NCBI GenBank assembly: GCA_911728455.2
Contig: OU452233.1
Location: 14,079,214-14,143,213, forward strand
Length of the DNA: 64,000 nt
Direction of reading: 5' to 3'
From: Marthasterias glacialis
Lineage: Eukaryota; Echinodermata; Asteroidea; Forcipulatida; Asteriidae
In this document: piece by piece, positions 34,501 to 45,375 of the stretch
How positions within the stretch are numbered: position 1 is the stretch's first letter
Layout of the letters: each line of letters opens with the position of its first letter
The notes under the pieces: model-generated
Databases searched by the model: none
Told to the model about the DNA's origin: nothing
Seen by the model: only the letters and a program-made list of their open reading frames with translations
Program-made: the position numbers and the translations under genes

Positions 34501-37500
34501 AATTTTGCTCAAAATTACTCCACACAAATAGACATCGGCTAGCGATCGGGGCCATTTTGATTACCCAGAATGCAATGCCATCACGAAATCACGTGTGGCG
34601 CGAGAGTATAAAAACAATTTCAGAATGGAGTCAGCAAAAAGTGCAAGTACCAAACTATGCGTGCATGCAACCGATGCCATGCATAGATTTGGTGCATGCA
34701 CTTTTTCTGACTCCATGCATTTTGTATTCTAAGCTGTTTCATTAGCTGTAGCTGTCACGTGAAACAGCCGCTGAATTGTTTTTGCACTCTCGTGACTTCG
34801 TGATGGCATTGCATTCTGGGTAATCAAAATGGCCCCGATCGCTAGCCGATATCTATTTGTGTGGAGTAATTTTGAGCAAAATTCAAATGATTATTTGCCC
34901 TTAATAAGGTTAGTAACTTCAACAGCCAAAGTACCGGAGGGAAGCTAAGAGGTACGTGGACACATTTAGTTGGTTAAAATCCAGCGCCGCACCCGTTAGG
35001 TTTCGATGCGGCGGATTGGGGGACGAGCTGCACAAAAGATAGGCTTGGACGTGTGGCTAAGGATTCAACCGATGTCAAAAATCCTTGCCACACTAGTGGG
35101 GCTAAGTCTCTCCCTCCCCACCCCACCTCTTACTTTACTTTCTAACTGTCCAATTTATTTCACCCGCCTGACTCAAACACCCCACCCCAGCACAGTCTTA
35201 TTGGACTGATCATGAAAGACTTTCATTTTTGTTCTGTTGCCTCTGGGGTTTTAAGTTCCCCCAAACAAAAGAGTGCACATCCCCATTCCTTCCTTCACAT
35301 AACCATCCTAGCCATCTTTATTTCATCTACTAAAATCATGCTTAGATCAATTTGGAAACTAGAAAAAAATGGGAACAAATAAATAGTATATGTTTAAAAC
35401 CCCAATTCTTACAAATGTTTGTACCACAGGGGAGTGAGTCCCTGGAGGTGATAGAGTCTTTTGATGATATGAGCTTACCCGATGAATTACTCAGAGGTAT
35501 CTACGCTTATGGTTTTGAGAAACCGTCCGCTATTCAGCAGCTTGCTATTAAGCCCTGCTGTCTAGGTAAGTTCTTCCTTTTTTCCTTAAATAGAAATGTG
35601 GGTTAAAACATGTCTTCGTTTTGACTTGGGACACCATACTTTATCTATCAATTCGCCTCCGTAGTCATTACATAATCCCTGGTTATACCATCTGGTACAC
35701 ACAAACAGCGACAAACTGTACTTGCCATACAGATCAGTGGTAAAAGCTTAAGCACTTTTATACCGATGTTTTGTAGTCTGCACTTATGACTTGCTGCTCT
35801 TTCACTATGTCGTTCCTTTCATATATGCCAACTCTGCAATGTTAATAAAAATTGTAAACATCGTCATTGGTTATCTTATTTTAGGCAAAGATGTGATTGC
35901 CCAGGCCCAATCTGGTACCGGTAAGACGGCAACCTTTGCCATATCGATCCTTCACCAGATCGATGTAACGAGAGAGACCTGCCAAGCTCTGGTCTTGGCT
36001 CCTACCAGAGAGCTGGCCACACAGGTAAAACGCTCTGAAATATTAGATTCCCCACCCCATATCATAAGATATGACTTATTTTCTGAAAGTTATACAAGCT
36101 TTTCGTGTACTGTTTGTATTTGAAAAGCACGCAATGAAGAAAAAGTAATTGAACAGTCTTGTAATTGTAATTTTGTTTTGTTATGTCAAGATCCAAAAAG
36201 TTTTCATTGCTCTTGGAGACTACCTGAAGGCCACCTGCATGGCATGCATTGGTGGAACCAATGTGGCCAACGATATCACCAAGCTTAGGAATGGTGTGCA
36301 GGTCGTCGTAGGCACACCTGGTCGTGTGTATGACATGATTGGCCGCAATGCCTTGGGTAAGTTGGTCTTAACTGCATTTGTAAGTTTTCACAAAAAAGTT
36401 GGGCAGGTCCTCGTGTCCGTTTAGTCAACATTTAAGTTAACACCAACTATGGTACCCAGGTGACTTAAAACATCACTTGGCTCTGTCATCACTGGGCTCT
36501 TCTTCCAGCTTGCGACTTTCGATGATTAAGATGAAGTGAGGGACTAGGAAAAGGCCCTTGATTAACACCAACTATGGTACCCAGGTGACTTAACACATCA
36601 CTTGGCTCTGCCAGTGTGGCGTACGGGAGCTGAACCGCAATGGTTGTGAGGTACATTCCCCTTCCACGACGTTGAAGATCAATTCTTGTCCCCGATGTTG
36701 TCAACATTTGTGTGGACGAGATTCTTGCATATTCCTGCGTCCTCTCAGAGTCACTCTGTGGCAGTTACTGGGAGGGTAAACCATGCAAGGAACAGTTCTA
36801 GAAAGCGTTGTTTTTAAACCTTGACTTTTCTGATTGATGTGGTACAGACTTAAAGAACTTGAACATTTGTAAGACTGCTTTACAGCTAACCCATGGGACC
36901 AGTGTTGTAATATCGTAGCAGTTTGTAATGCATGATGTCTGAGAGATTCTTCAGTTGACCCAACACATGTTAACCAGTTTGTGCCAGCTGACGTGCATCC
37001 ACAAAAACATTTTTCAAGCCTGCACAGAGCACATACACTCTTTGCTTCATCCACACAAAGAGGAAACATGGCTTTCAATATTTCTTAGATTTTTGGCTAT
37101 TGTGCAGGCGTTATTGTTTAATCCCCAATTCCAGACCTTTGTTCTTTTGTTCCAAGAAGGGGATTAAAAGATATAGAGAGGCTTCCACCATTGTTCAATC
37201 ATTGTATTTCAGCTCAATGGAGGTAAGTCAGAGTGAACCAGGGATCCAGCCTTGGTTCCAGATTTAGTACCAATCGTAGGCAGTGTGTTTTTGCAATTCA
37301 TGGTGCAAGAATTTGACATTCTCTCAATAGAGAAAACAACAGTTATATGCAATAAAGAGAATATTTGTTCTTTTGGCTTTGTCAAGTCAAGGTTTCTTTG
37401 TGCCAGTGATACTCTCAAAGAAAAATGAGAATGACAATTCCCCCCCAAAAAATCCTGTCGGATTGGACGGGAAGAAAATCCTGACAGTAAATGGTTAATA

Positions 37501-40500
37501 AGATGATTGTAACGTGTGTTTTGATCTATTTATGCCAACAGATACAACTTCCATCAGGATGTTTGTCCTTGATGAAGCTGATGAGATGTTGTCAAGAGGC
37601 TTCAAAGATCAAATCTACGAAGTCTTCACCCAGCTGAAGCATGACAACCTGCAGGTGAATATAATCACTCGTGATGTTGCCATCGTGGTAACGCTCTCTG
37701 ACTTATAAGTTTAAGGAATACTAATTTTGACTTCCAAAAAAAGGGGGTCAGACTATTTTGGTCTTCAAGCCTCCGTTTAGTTTGTATTTATTTGAGTGGG
37801 CATAGGGTTGAATGCCTACAGTGTTCTTACAAAACCAGTTTTTTGGTAAATGATGAGCTGCGACTACCTATGGTTAAAGTTAAATGAATATACTTGATAC
37901 TTTGTCTAACGGTCTCTTTCATTTTTTCGCAGGTTATTTTGTTGTCTGCTACAATGCCGGACGATGTCCTGGAAGTGACCACCAAGTTTATGGTCAAGCC
38001 GATCCGCATCCTCGTCAAGAAAGAGGAGCTTACCCTTGAGGGTATCAAGCAGTTCTACGTCAACGTAGAAAAAGAGGTAATTGAAAAATCTGCCTGTCAA
38101 TATGTTGGTCATTCTGTAGACCTTTCTGAAGCTGCGACCATTCATGTCAAGTTCCCTGTGTGCAATAGCAGTAATGAGTACTAATTACCATAACATCAAA
38201 TAGGGCCCAGACCATTTTTTATGCTCCTGAGAGTAATAGACTGTGTCCGAATTAATGGCTTTGGCAGTGGCTTATGGCTGGAACACCCAAAAGTCCTGCT
38301 CTTCAATGTTGTCATTGCAGCCAACTGCCCTAGCCGTAGCCGAAGTTGCTTGATTCGGATGCCGCCTCAGTGTAATTACTTCAATATGTGAATTGTTTGA
38401 AAAAGGAGATGACTGCATCATAATCATGATGTCAGTCAGTTCTTAAGACTTGCATATGTTCATCATGGCTCGGCCTCCTTGTTTATCTCCCATTTCCAAT
38501 CAATACAAACAAAGCTGATACTAGAAGGCAAATTAGTCTGGTACATTTTTTGTTATTTTTTATTTTCGTATTGAATTGAAATGGGCATTTGTTATTGCTA
38601 ATGGAGATCGGAAACATGACAAAGCGCCATTTCAGTAGTATAAGGTCCTCAGCACATGTATTTAACTTGTTCGAGTGAGTGTGGTAATTTTTTCCAGATA
38701 TATAGCAATTTTAGATTTGAGGCCCTTTCGATTTTTACGAAAATTAATGTGCAAATAAGGACCTTATTGACCAAATTCACCTGATGTCATCGTCACAATA
38801 ATATTGGTTGCAACATTTTGGAAGTCAATGTCACTGGGGGTTATGCAGTGTAGTGTTGTATTAGGCCGAGTAAAAAAACAAACATGTTTAGCGTCCGGGT
38901 TTCTAAAAAAAAGGAAGGAGGAGGGGCTTTTTATTTTTTATTTTTTATTTTCAAGATGGCCGCCATTCTTTTAAAAAGTTTCAAATATCCATTGTTTTTC
39001 TACTGTTCAAACACAAAATTCATAAAAGAAACATGTTGGACAAGACATTGAACACGTTTACAGTGGTTTTATTTGGTTTTTGTCAACATAATTGCAAATT
39101 AAAAGGCAAGATTATCAAGAAAGATACATCAAATAAAACTCATAAGTGAAAGTTTGAGTTGATTAATGCAGTGCCTACTTATTGAGAAAACTGCAAAAAA
39201 CTGTCACGGTTTTTCCATCAAATGCATTCACTTTCAACGAGCTGACAGTATGTACCAACCTGATCTCTGGCTGTATTAAGGGCAGCATTCCAACGGACAC
39301 CATGGAAATTTCCCAAAATCGCCTGCAGGCAATTTTGGAGATTCAAAGTTTTCTACATAAATTCGGCTTTATTACCTTCGTTTTTGTTCGTATCAATGTA
39401 CACACAAACACCATTTTCTTGCTTTCTTGAGACTTTCAAACTAAACAAGACAGAAAACCCACGGAAAAACGCATCGGCAGCCGATCACAATCACATGCAG
39501 CTAGCTGTCAAGAGTCAATGTGTTGTTGTTTGTCAACTCATGGAATATTAGACTTCAAATCAAGTCAAACTGAGTTTAGTTGCCGCTAGCTTCAACAGCG
39601 TTCCGCACTTGTACGTATACGGCGGCGCCTACTGAGAACACGACTGTCTAACCGACTTGTCCGAGTTTAGTATTAAATACGTTAGCACGTGTAATCGGAG
39701 TTGCATAAGCTCATACAAGTCATGACGGATGAATCTGTTCCCCGACTTGTCCGAGTTTAGTATTTACGTAATAGTCATGACAAACGAGTCTGTACCCCGA
39801 CTTTACATGTAGCGACGACGATAAAAAAATTGACGTATCCGGTCCTCGTGAAAAAGACAAACGTTTATTAATCGTTAGTGCTACTAAAGTACTGCTAATA
39901 CCAAAGAATTGCAGGAAAAAATACCCGAATGGATTGTACGTACTTAGTGAAGATTGGGTCAACTGGACCGATAATCTATAAATTGGAATTTCTGACTTGC
40001 AAGTATTTTATTTTCCGATGGCTCGGCTGACATTTTACGATTTTTAAAATCTCATTTTGAATTGGTAAAAATAAAAATAAAATCCATGCTGCCCCCAAAA
40101 AGGAAGCGGGCGGGGACGTTTTTTTTTTACTTCGCCTTATAGGCGACGCAGAGTTACACGTTACCTTATTGACTTTAAAAAAGGTGAGTGTTGCACAGTC
40201 ACCGTGTGTGCCGTGCGTGCAAGAGGCCAATAACACTGAGCTGATTAAAGATGGATGCAGCGGGACAACAGTCTAAACAGCCTCAGTTTAGCAGCAGTAT
40301 AAATCAATGACCGTGGGTGAAGCACAAGTCTGAAAATAAGACTTAATAATCAAAGGGTTTTTATGCTGTGTTTCTCCCTAGGACTGGAAGTTTGAAACTC
40401 TGTGTGATTTGTACGAGACACTGACCATCACACAAGCAGTTATATTCTGCAATACTAGAAGGAAAGTCGACTTTCTCCAAGAGAAGATGAAATCCAAAGA

Positions 40501-42855
40501 CTTTACCGTCTCCAGCTTGGTATGTATGGATTTTATCTCTCGTCTTGTAAATCTAGAATCCTTAATTAGACTTCCAACAGGACGGGGGCCCAATTTCATT
40601 GCAAAGTTATGCTCGACAGAATGAGGTTACCAGCCAAAATACCATGTCACATGAACCATCTGTGACTGGTATTTGCTCATTTTTGCTTAGCAGAAAAGTG
40701 TTAAGTAATATTTTCTGCTTATGAGCAACTCTATGAAATTAGACCCAGGTTGTTTGGGGATGGGATTGGTAATGATTTTGGTAATGAATTGGATATTCCC
40801 TTGCCTTTGATTAGGCTTAGGCTTTTGCTTATGCTGTCAGGAATTTTGAAGCTCTTCTTCCAGCTTGCGACTTTCGATGATTAAGATGAAGTGAGGGACT
40901 AGGAAAAGGCCCTTGATTAACACCAACTATGGTACCCAGGTGACTTAACACATCACTTGGCTCTGCCAGTGTGGCGTACGGGAGCTGAACCGCAATGGTT
41001 GTGAGGTACATTCCCCTTCCACGACGTTGAAGATCAATTCTTGTCCCCGATGTTGTCAACATTTGTGTGGACGAGATTCTTGCATATTCCTGCGTCCTCT
41101 CAGAGTCACTATGTGGCAGTTACTGTGAGGGTAAACCATGCAAGGAACAGTTGTGGTAGATTATACAACTTCCAAGGTTTTTTTTATCATGCACAATGCG
41201 TACTTGACTCCCAAGTAGTGGAAAGTCCAAGTCTTGTGATGGTAAAGTTATTAGTGGGGGCTTCACCCCCATGATGTTAAGTCAGTGTTGAGAATTTCAT
41301 CAGTGGCAATCTTGCGTGTTGAGAAACAAGAACTTCCTTAGATTGGATTTGATCATTTTTGTTTGTAGCACGGGGACATGGAACAAAAGGATCGTGACAT
41401 CATCATGAAGGAGTTCCGCTCAGGCTCCAGCCGTGTCCTGATCACCACTGACCTGCTGGCAAGAGGTATTGACATCCAGCAGGTGTCTCTGGTCATCAAT
41501 TATGACCTTCCCTCTAATAGGGAGAACTACATTCACAGGTAGGATATCAATCATCCCATGTTAACCACATTCTCTCTTAACATTTTATAATCTGTGAGCT
41601 TTGAGATTACTCGTCTTGTCTTCAACAACTTCCAATAAAGCACCGCAATGATTATGTATCAGTGTCATCTGTGGTCGTCAGCGGAAGGAGAGCAATCCCA
41701 AGTTATGCATTATGGGTGGGATGGGGGGATTAATCAAGTTCCCCTTAGTCTCAATATGCATACCTACATACCTAGGCCAAATTTCATGACACTGCTTAGT
41801 TTTTCATGATAGAGAATGCGAAGGGACAAGCTGAGTGGTTTTTCCTGTTAGAGTCTCTCCTTTCATTTATTTTGCCTCGCCCTGGCCCTCCTTCGTTCCT
41901 TGGTGCTTATCTGCATTTATAGGTTTAACAGGTAAGGGAGTCCCTGAAGTGGACTCCCCTCAAATCAAAGGTGAAGGGAAGGTACTTAATCTTTTAAACC
42001 TCCCAACCTCCTTCCCCACTTGGGCTCAGTTATTGTTCTCTTCTTTTTTACTCACACTTGAGAAAAAGAAGATGCGTTGTCCTGTACACTGGGGCATGGT
42101 AGGAGGGTCGGACACCGGAGGGTGTTATGGACTTGTGGTAAATAAAAATCTTGTGAGAAAAGCCTTCGGCTAGGGAACAATGCATTTGTAGATTTAACAT
42201 GTAAGTATCGTCCCTTTGCGAACTCCCAAATCACCTTTGAGTTGCCAAATTCTGTGGTAAGCAATGCCATGATATTGGGCCCTGCAGTGTTCTGATAAAG
42301 ACTAGAGCAGGCTGGTCAAAACATTGAGAAGACAAACACAGTTTGTGTTGAAAGAACCAATTCCACACATGAGTCATGTAAAGAACCTTTCCAATAAAAT
42401 CAAAAAATGTCACCTACTTGTTCATGCTATACTGCAAACTGAAACCTGCATTTCTCCTAGTTTAATGATTGATCTCTCTATGAAAGGGTTATTTGAGCTT
42501 GATGCTTTACTAGGCCTCCCACACCATCTTGGAGCAAAGCTTTAGCACTCAAAACCAACCTATAATATTTGTTACAAACTCTACGCATTGTTTTTACAAG
42601 AGGGATGTTTTTCAAGACTTGGATTTCGTAATGGGACTCCCTTCTTAATCATTTAATAACATTTAAACTTTTACCTGAAATCCTGTATGACTCGTTCTAC
42701 TTTTTAACAGGATTGGACGTGGTGGCCGATTTGGCCGTAAGGGCGTCGCCATCAATTTTGTGACAGCAGATGACCTGCGAAGTTTGCGGGAGTTGCAACA
42801 TTTTTATCATACGGTGATCGACGAGATGCCGATGAACGTGGCCGATCTGATTTAG
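31483..42855 (+). CDS. EIF4A: Eukaryotic initiation factor 4A (DEAD-box RNA helicase), complete, 10 exons
   Basis: Ten plus-strand exons join in phase into 435 residues. This is the ATP-dependent helicase of eIF4F that unwinds mRNA 5' leaders. Motifs: Q motif [10 protein letters not shown] about 80-89, motif I AQSGTGKT 105-112, Ia PTRELA 137-142, DEAD 210-213, SAT 242-244, ARGID 362-366, HRIGRGGR 387-394, ending [15 protein letters not shown] ([11 protein letters not shown]). Residues such as [15 protein letters not shown] and RDFTVS-like [15 protein letters not shown] favour EIF4A1/EIF4A2 over EIF4A3. The N-terminus is about 30 residues longer than human EIF4A1/2 (406-407), with a Gly/Ser/Asn/Gln-rich tail from exons 1 and 2. 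Introns 5 and 8 host U17 snoRNAs, and intron 2 holds a foldback transposon. RFC4 is tail to tail downstream. Confidence 0.97.
32940..33097. repeat. Inverted repeat with arms of about 50 bp
   Basis: Left arm aaatttacataatttcagga ... gacccccac and right arm gtgggggtc ... atgtaaat are inverse complements around a spacer of about 50 bp. In eIF4A intron 1. Confidence 0.75.
33414..33972. mobile_element. TA-flanked MITE with 43-bp perfect inverted ends (family M2)
   Basis: gacccagtaactggggcgct and onward to agatttttg (33414-33456) is exactly inverted at 33930-33972, and TA flanks both sides. 559 bp, no transposase. Related ends recur at 59453-59717, 60504-60546, 60997-61045 and 61911-61960. Confidence 0.75.
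34134..34248 (+). CDS. EIF4A: eIF4A exon 2 (N-terminal tail)
   Basis: Acceptor ..TTTCATGTAG, then [20 protein letters not shown] and onward to MHGQIE, donor GTAAAC. Low-complexity, as in other eIF4A N-termini. Phase fits exons 1 and 3. Confidence 0.75.
34280..35104. mobile_element. Mutator-like foldback element (825 bp, 9-bp target duplication)
   Basis: Two arms of about 340 bp (34280-34622 and about 34771-35104) are near-perfect inverse complements starting TAGCCCCACTAGTGTGGCAA. A nested palindrome fills the middle (34627-34713). AGTCTCTCC flanks both sides exactly (34271-34279 and 35105-35113). Long TIRs with a 9-bp duplication are characteristic of Mutator-like elements. No transposase frame. 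In eIF4A intron 2. Confidence 0.85.
35430..35565 (+). CDS. EIF4A: eIF4A exon 3 (Q motif)
   Basis: [19 protein letters not shown], then [15 protein letters not shown]. The donor GTAAGT leaves one base of a Gly codon. Confidence 0.96.
35885..36024 (+). CDS. EIF4A: eIF4A exon 4 (motifs I and Ia)
   Basis: [20 protein letters not shown] ... [12 protein letters not shown], donor GTAAAA. Motif I is intact. Confidence 0.97.
36191..36356 (+). CDS. EIF4A: eIF4A exon 5
   Basis: [24 protein letters not shown], then [13 protein letters not shown] (motif Ib). The donor GTAAGT opens the intron that holds U17 copy 1. Confidence 0.97.
36440..36485 (+). pseudogene. Truncated U17 snoRNA 5' fragment
   Basis: The segment matches the first 46 or so bases of the snoRNA at 36566 (caccaactatggtacccagg ... 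ttggctctg) with one substitution, then diverges. It lies 80 bp upstream of the full copy and lacks every later hairpin. Confidence 0.75.
36566..36797 (+). ncRNA. SNORA73: U17/E1 (SNORA73, snR30-type) H/ACA snoRNA, copy 1
   Basis: In eIF4A intron 5. Blocks shared with vertebrate U17 in order: ccaac at the 5' end pairing with gttg near 36668; a hairpin ccaggtga...tcacttgg; gtgtggcgtacgggag with ...ttccccttccacgacgttg; H box AGATCA; a hairpin tcttgtcc/ggacgaga; then the conserved 3' hairpin with m1 element catattcctgc, stem cctctcag/ctgggagg and m2 element aaaccat; ACA box as acagtt at the very end (ACA plus three bases). Length is 232, against about 207 in human. U17 acts in 18S rRNA processing rather than pseudouridylation. 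The 5' end is set by similarity only. Confidence 0.92.
36800..37541. other. Rest of eIF4A intron 5
   Basis: About 740 bp after the snoRNA up to the exon 6 acceptor. No second RNA gene or exon recognised. Confidence 0.5.
37542..37654 (+). CDS. EIF4A: eIF4A exon 6 (DEAD box)
   Basis: [20 protein letters not shown] then [13 protein letters not shown], donor GTGAAT. Completes the split Asp codon of exon 5. Confidence 0.97.
37933..38076 (+). CDS. EIF4A: eIF4A exon 7 (SAT motif)
   Basis: [20 protein letters not shown] ... [19 protein letters not shown], 48 codons in phase 0, donor GTAATT. Confidence 0.97.
38764..40233. mobile_element. Possible 1.47-kb non-autonomous element in eIF4A intron 7
   Basis: The left end ttattgaccaaattcacctg and right end 'gtgcgtgcaagaggccaataa' match the two ends of the 174-bp element at 7778-7951. 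The interior has no long coding frame. Confidence 0.4.
40382..40519 (+). CDS. EIF4A: eIF4A exon 8
   Basis: [35 protein letters not shown], to FTVSSL, donor GTATGT. Opens the second snoRNA-bearing intron. Confidence 0.97.
40585..40746. mobile_element. MITE of the 'gggcccaatttcat' family
   Basis: gggcccaatttcatt at the left and atgaaattagaccc at the right form imperfect inverted ends. Related to 12843-12991. Confidence 0.4.
40921..41152 (+). ncRNA. SNORA73: U17/E1 (SNORA73) H/ACA snoRNA, copy 2
   Basis: In eIF4A intron 8, same length and boxes as copy 1, ending at the same ACAGTT. The 302-bp blocks 36496-36797 and 40851-41152 differ at only two aligned positions (36756 C/41111 A and 36771 G/41126 T). 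Both are in the upper part of the 3' hairpin. The second replaces a G that pairs with U in the stem, so copy 2 has a slightly weaker stem. It could be functional or a fresh duplicate. Confidence 0.88.
41369..41538 (+). CDS. EIF4A: eIF4A exon 9 (ARGID motif)
   Basis: [36 protein letters not shown], ending NYIH plus two bases of Arg, donor GTAGGA. Confidence 0.97.
42711..42855 (+). CDS. EIF4A: eIF4A exon 10 (C-terminus, stop)
   Basis: Completes [19 protein letters not shown] and ends MPMNVADLI before TAG at 42853-42855, the standard eIF4A end. Confidence 0.97.
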
Positions 42856-44327
42856 ACAATTGTGGGACAGTTTGCCGCCATCGTCTCCACTCGCAGTGCC
42901 TGAGGTGATCCTCTCACGACTGATGATTTTATGTGTACTCCGCTTCCAAACTACGCCATGTGAGCATAGTGACCAAAGCGATTAAACGGTGTCAAGTTAA
43001 CATTGAAATACCAGGTTGAGTTCCTACCTGGCGTTTTTATGATCCGTTGGATTGAGTCTCTAGAACTGCGATATAATCGATAAGGCAATCTCCAAGGGGG
43101 AAGGCCCCCCCCACCCAAGACCCCTTCCTAGAAGGGGGCATCTTAAGTTTATTTGTAAACAATTTACAATAATATTAATATTTTAAGTATTTAAAGCAAG
43201 CATTATCGTGAGCTTATTAGTTTGTCATACTTAAATCTGGAACAAATATTTCAGTTGATGTATATTGAAGAAAACCAACTACCCATTTTTGTTCAAATTC
43301 GTTAAAAATATTTCGCGTCTTGCTCTTCAATTCAACCATCTTCATTGCTCAAGTTGTAATATTGTAACAGATTTAAAATTTATGAAACATGGAACTGTTA
43401 AACTGCCAAAGAATACTGATTAATACTCGCATAGCCATTGTCGATAGAAGGTATCGGATAAGCAGTATTTACTTGAAGATTTTAGAAAGGAGACTTTCTT
43501 CATCAAATTGTGAACCTATCACATATAATCTGTTCTTGACTAAACAGTTATTTTCCACGAGAGATTCAACTCCAGACATCGCTGTACAACTTTTTAAAAT
43601 AGAAAACTACTGGACTGAACTTGAAAAGACACTGGAGACTGTGCCAAATAAGTTCGGAGAAAAACCTTTGATGTTAAAAATCCTGAATGATGTATTTTTA
43701 TGGGTCATTCAGTTTTCGGCCACAAGACATATACGTCTAAAATATTTGTGCATTTTCACACGACAGTTCCATTACACATTAGTTAATTACACTAGTTTAT
43801 CTCTGTCTTTAACGGTAATTAATGTACATGTTATTAAAAACTCATCAAGACATCAGTCGGTCATATTTTTGAAAGTGCCAGAAATGTTTGCATGTTTTGT
43901 TTGGCGCCCTTCCGATGGGAGACATTTCACGTACGTTGTCCTTAGGGTAATGCTCATAATTTTGTTGTACTATGTGGTTTTGTCTAGATTTATTAAAACC
44001 TATATATGTATAAAAAATAAGTCCTTTTTCTCTGTTTCTGTTTGTCTTTCGTAAAACAGTGGACCGTGTGGTGGCTGCGCTACCTTGCATGACTTCAACA
44101 AAATGGGGCCCATAGGGTTGCTTATTCTCTGTCCCTTTTTGAAACAATGGCATTAGTTATTTTGATGTGTGCATTTGGTACGAGGCTTTGAACACTTTGG
44201 CAGATGAAGCCGAAGCTTTGACCTGTGGTTTCAAAAAGTTCCTGTGATTAATTCTCATTGGAGAGGTTGTGGCTACTGGTTACTCGAAACTCGGAGAAGA
44301 GGCGTGTGATTTCTCAGGTTTCTCTCA

Positions 44328-44500
44328 AAATCTCCTTGAGCCTTCAAACTTTCTTGACAAAAGTAAAGCCTTCACCTAAGGAAGAAAGCAATTCATGTAG
44401 TCCACAGGGAAACTGTATTTCTGGTGATGCAGTGTCGGTAAACCTGTATTGTAACATCTGGGAGGTTCTGGGTCTAGAATAAAGGAAAAACCCAGGCTGC
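44328..44500 (+). repeat. Dispersed repeat also present at 33189-33375
   Basis: 'ccttgagccttcaaactttc' through 'ggtctagaataaagg' parallels 'ccttgagtcttcaaatttcc' through 'ggtctagaataaggg' at 33189-33375, with many substitutions and small gaps. Confidence 0.6.
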
Positions 44501-44604
44501 TAGCGATTTTTTTGCAATTTTAACATTCATCACATCTTGGAGCAAATCTCATCCCATTTGGTCTGCAGTTCAAAACCCTGGGCTTTATTGGTGGTGGTGA
44601 CAAA

Positions 44605-44945
44605 AACCATCTTGTGGCCTATCATGGCCAAGCATTCAAGCACATTGGACTCGATCTCTGTCGTTTCTGATTAGAGTCCCGATCTTGACACTTGAGTCCT
44701 TCGGTAAGACACTTGACCATTATTGCTTCGTCCTTTGGGTGGGGCGTAAAGCTGTAGGTCCTGTTGTACACTTATTGTTAGGAGGGGTTTGCCCAGGTGT
44801 TTCTGGTACATGTATGGTTGGCTGCAGATTGCTGCAAATTGGAATACAGCTTCATATACCTTGCAGAAAAAGTAATGGAGCGCTTTGAGATGCCCTCTGG
44901 TGTGATGAAGCACTATACAAGAACTGTGTATTATTGTCATTTCGA
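44605..44945 (+). repeat. tRNA-derived SINE (family A), full length
   Basis: Head 'tggccaagcattcaagcaca', middle 'gacacttgaccattattgct', LINE-like tail 'ggagcgctttgagatgccct' ... 'actatacaagaactgtgtat'. Confidence 0.65.
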
Positions 44946-45070
44946 ACAACAACGGGAGACTGGAATGTAGATGTGGCACCAGACTATTTCCATTGTTTAC
45001 GTAGCTCTAACTTCTAAGCATGCCCACATTAGCTAGAACAATGAATTAACCTGGTAAGTCTGCTGTCACT

Positions 45071-45375
45071 AAAGCCCCTTTCACATTTACACAAATTTCC
45101 CAGGAAATCCTGGGAAAGTTTGGTTGACCTCTTCACACATGAATTGCTAACCCTGTCAAACTCCCGGGAAATAGCAATCTCCTGGGAAATTTAGGTAGCT
45201 ACCCCTGCTTCAGGAGTAGGGATCCCTGGGGTTAGCATACTGAGTGTTCATTCTTCCCATGAAAATTGCATCAAGTGTGAAATGAACATGGGGTGGTAAT
45301 GGGGTTAAAATTCCCCCAGGAAGTTCCTGGGGTTTTATGTCCTGGGAATTGGCTCTCTAGTGTGAAAAGAGCTTT
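45071..45375. mobile_element. MITE with inverted ends
   Basis: ctaaagcccctttcaca at the left and tgtgaaaagagctttag at the right are inverted. The interior is rich in cctggga/tcccagg motifs. No direct target duplication could be fixed. Confidence 0.5.

Noticed and set aside
36489-36707. 72-codon minus-strand frame repeated at 40829-41062
   Set aside because: It is the antisense of the U17 snoRNA block; conservation is explained by the RNA.
37850-37930. Possible C/D-box snoRNA (atgatga) in an eIF4A intron
   Set aside because: No D box (CTGA) at a suitable distance and no terminal stem.
35430-42855. EIF4A3 (exon-junction) identity
   Set aside because: Residues around the Q motif, DEAD region and C-terminus fit EIF4A1/2 better.
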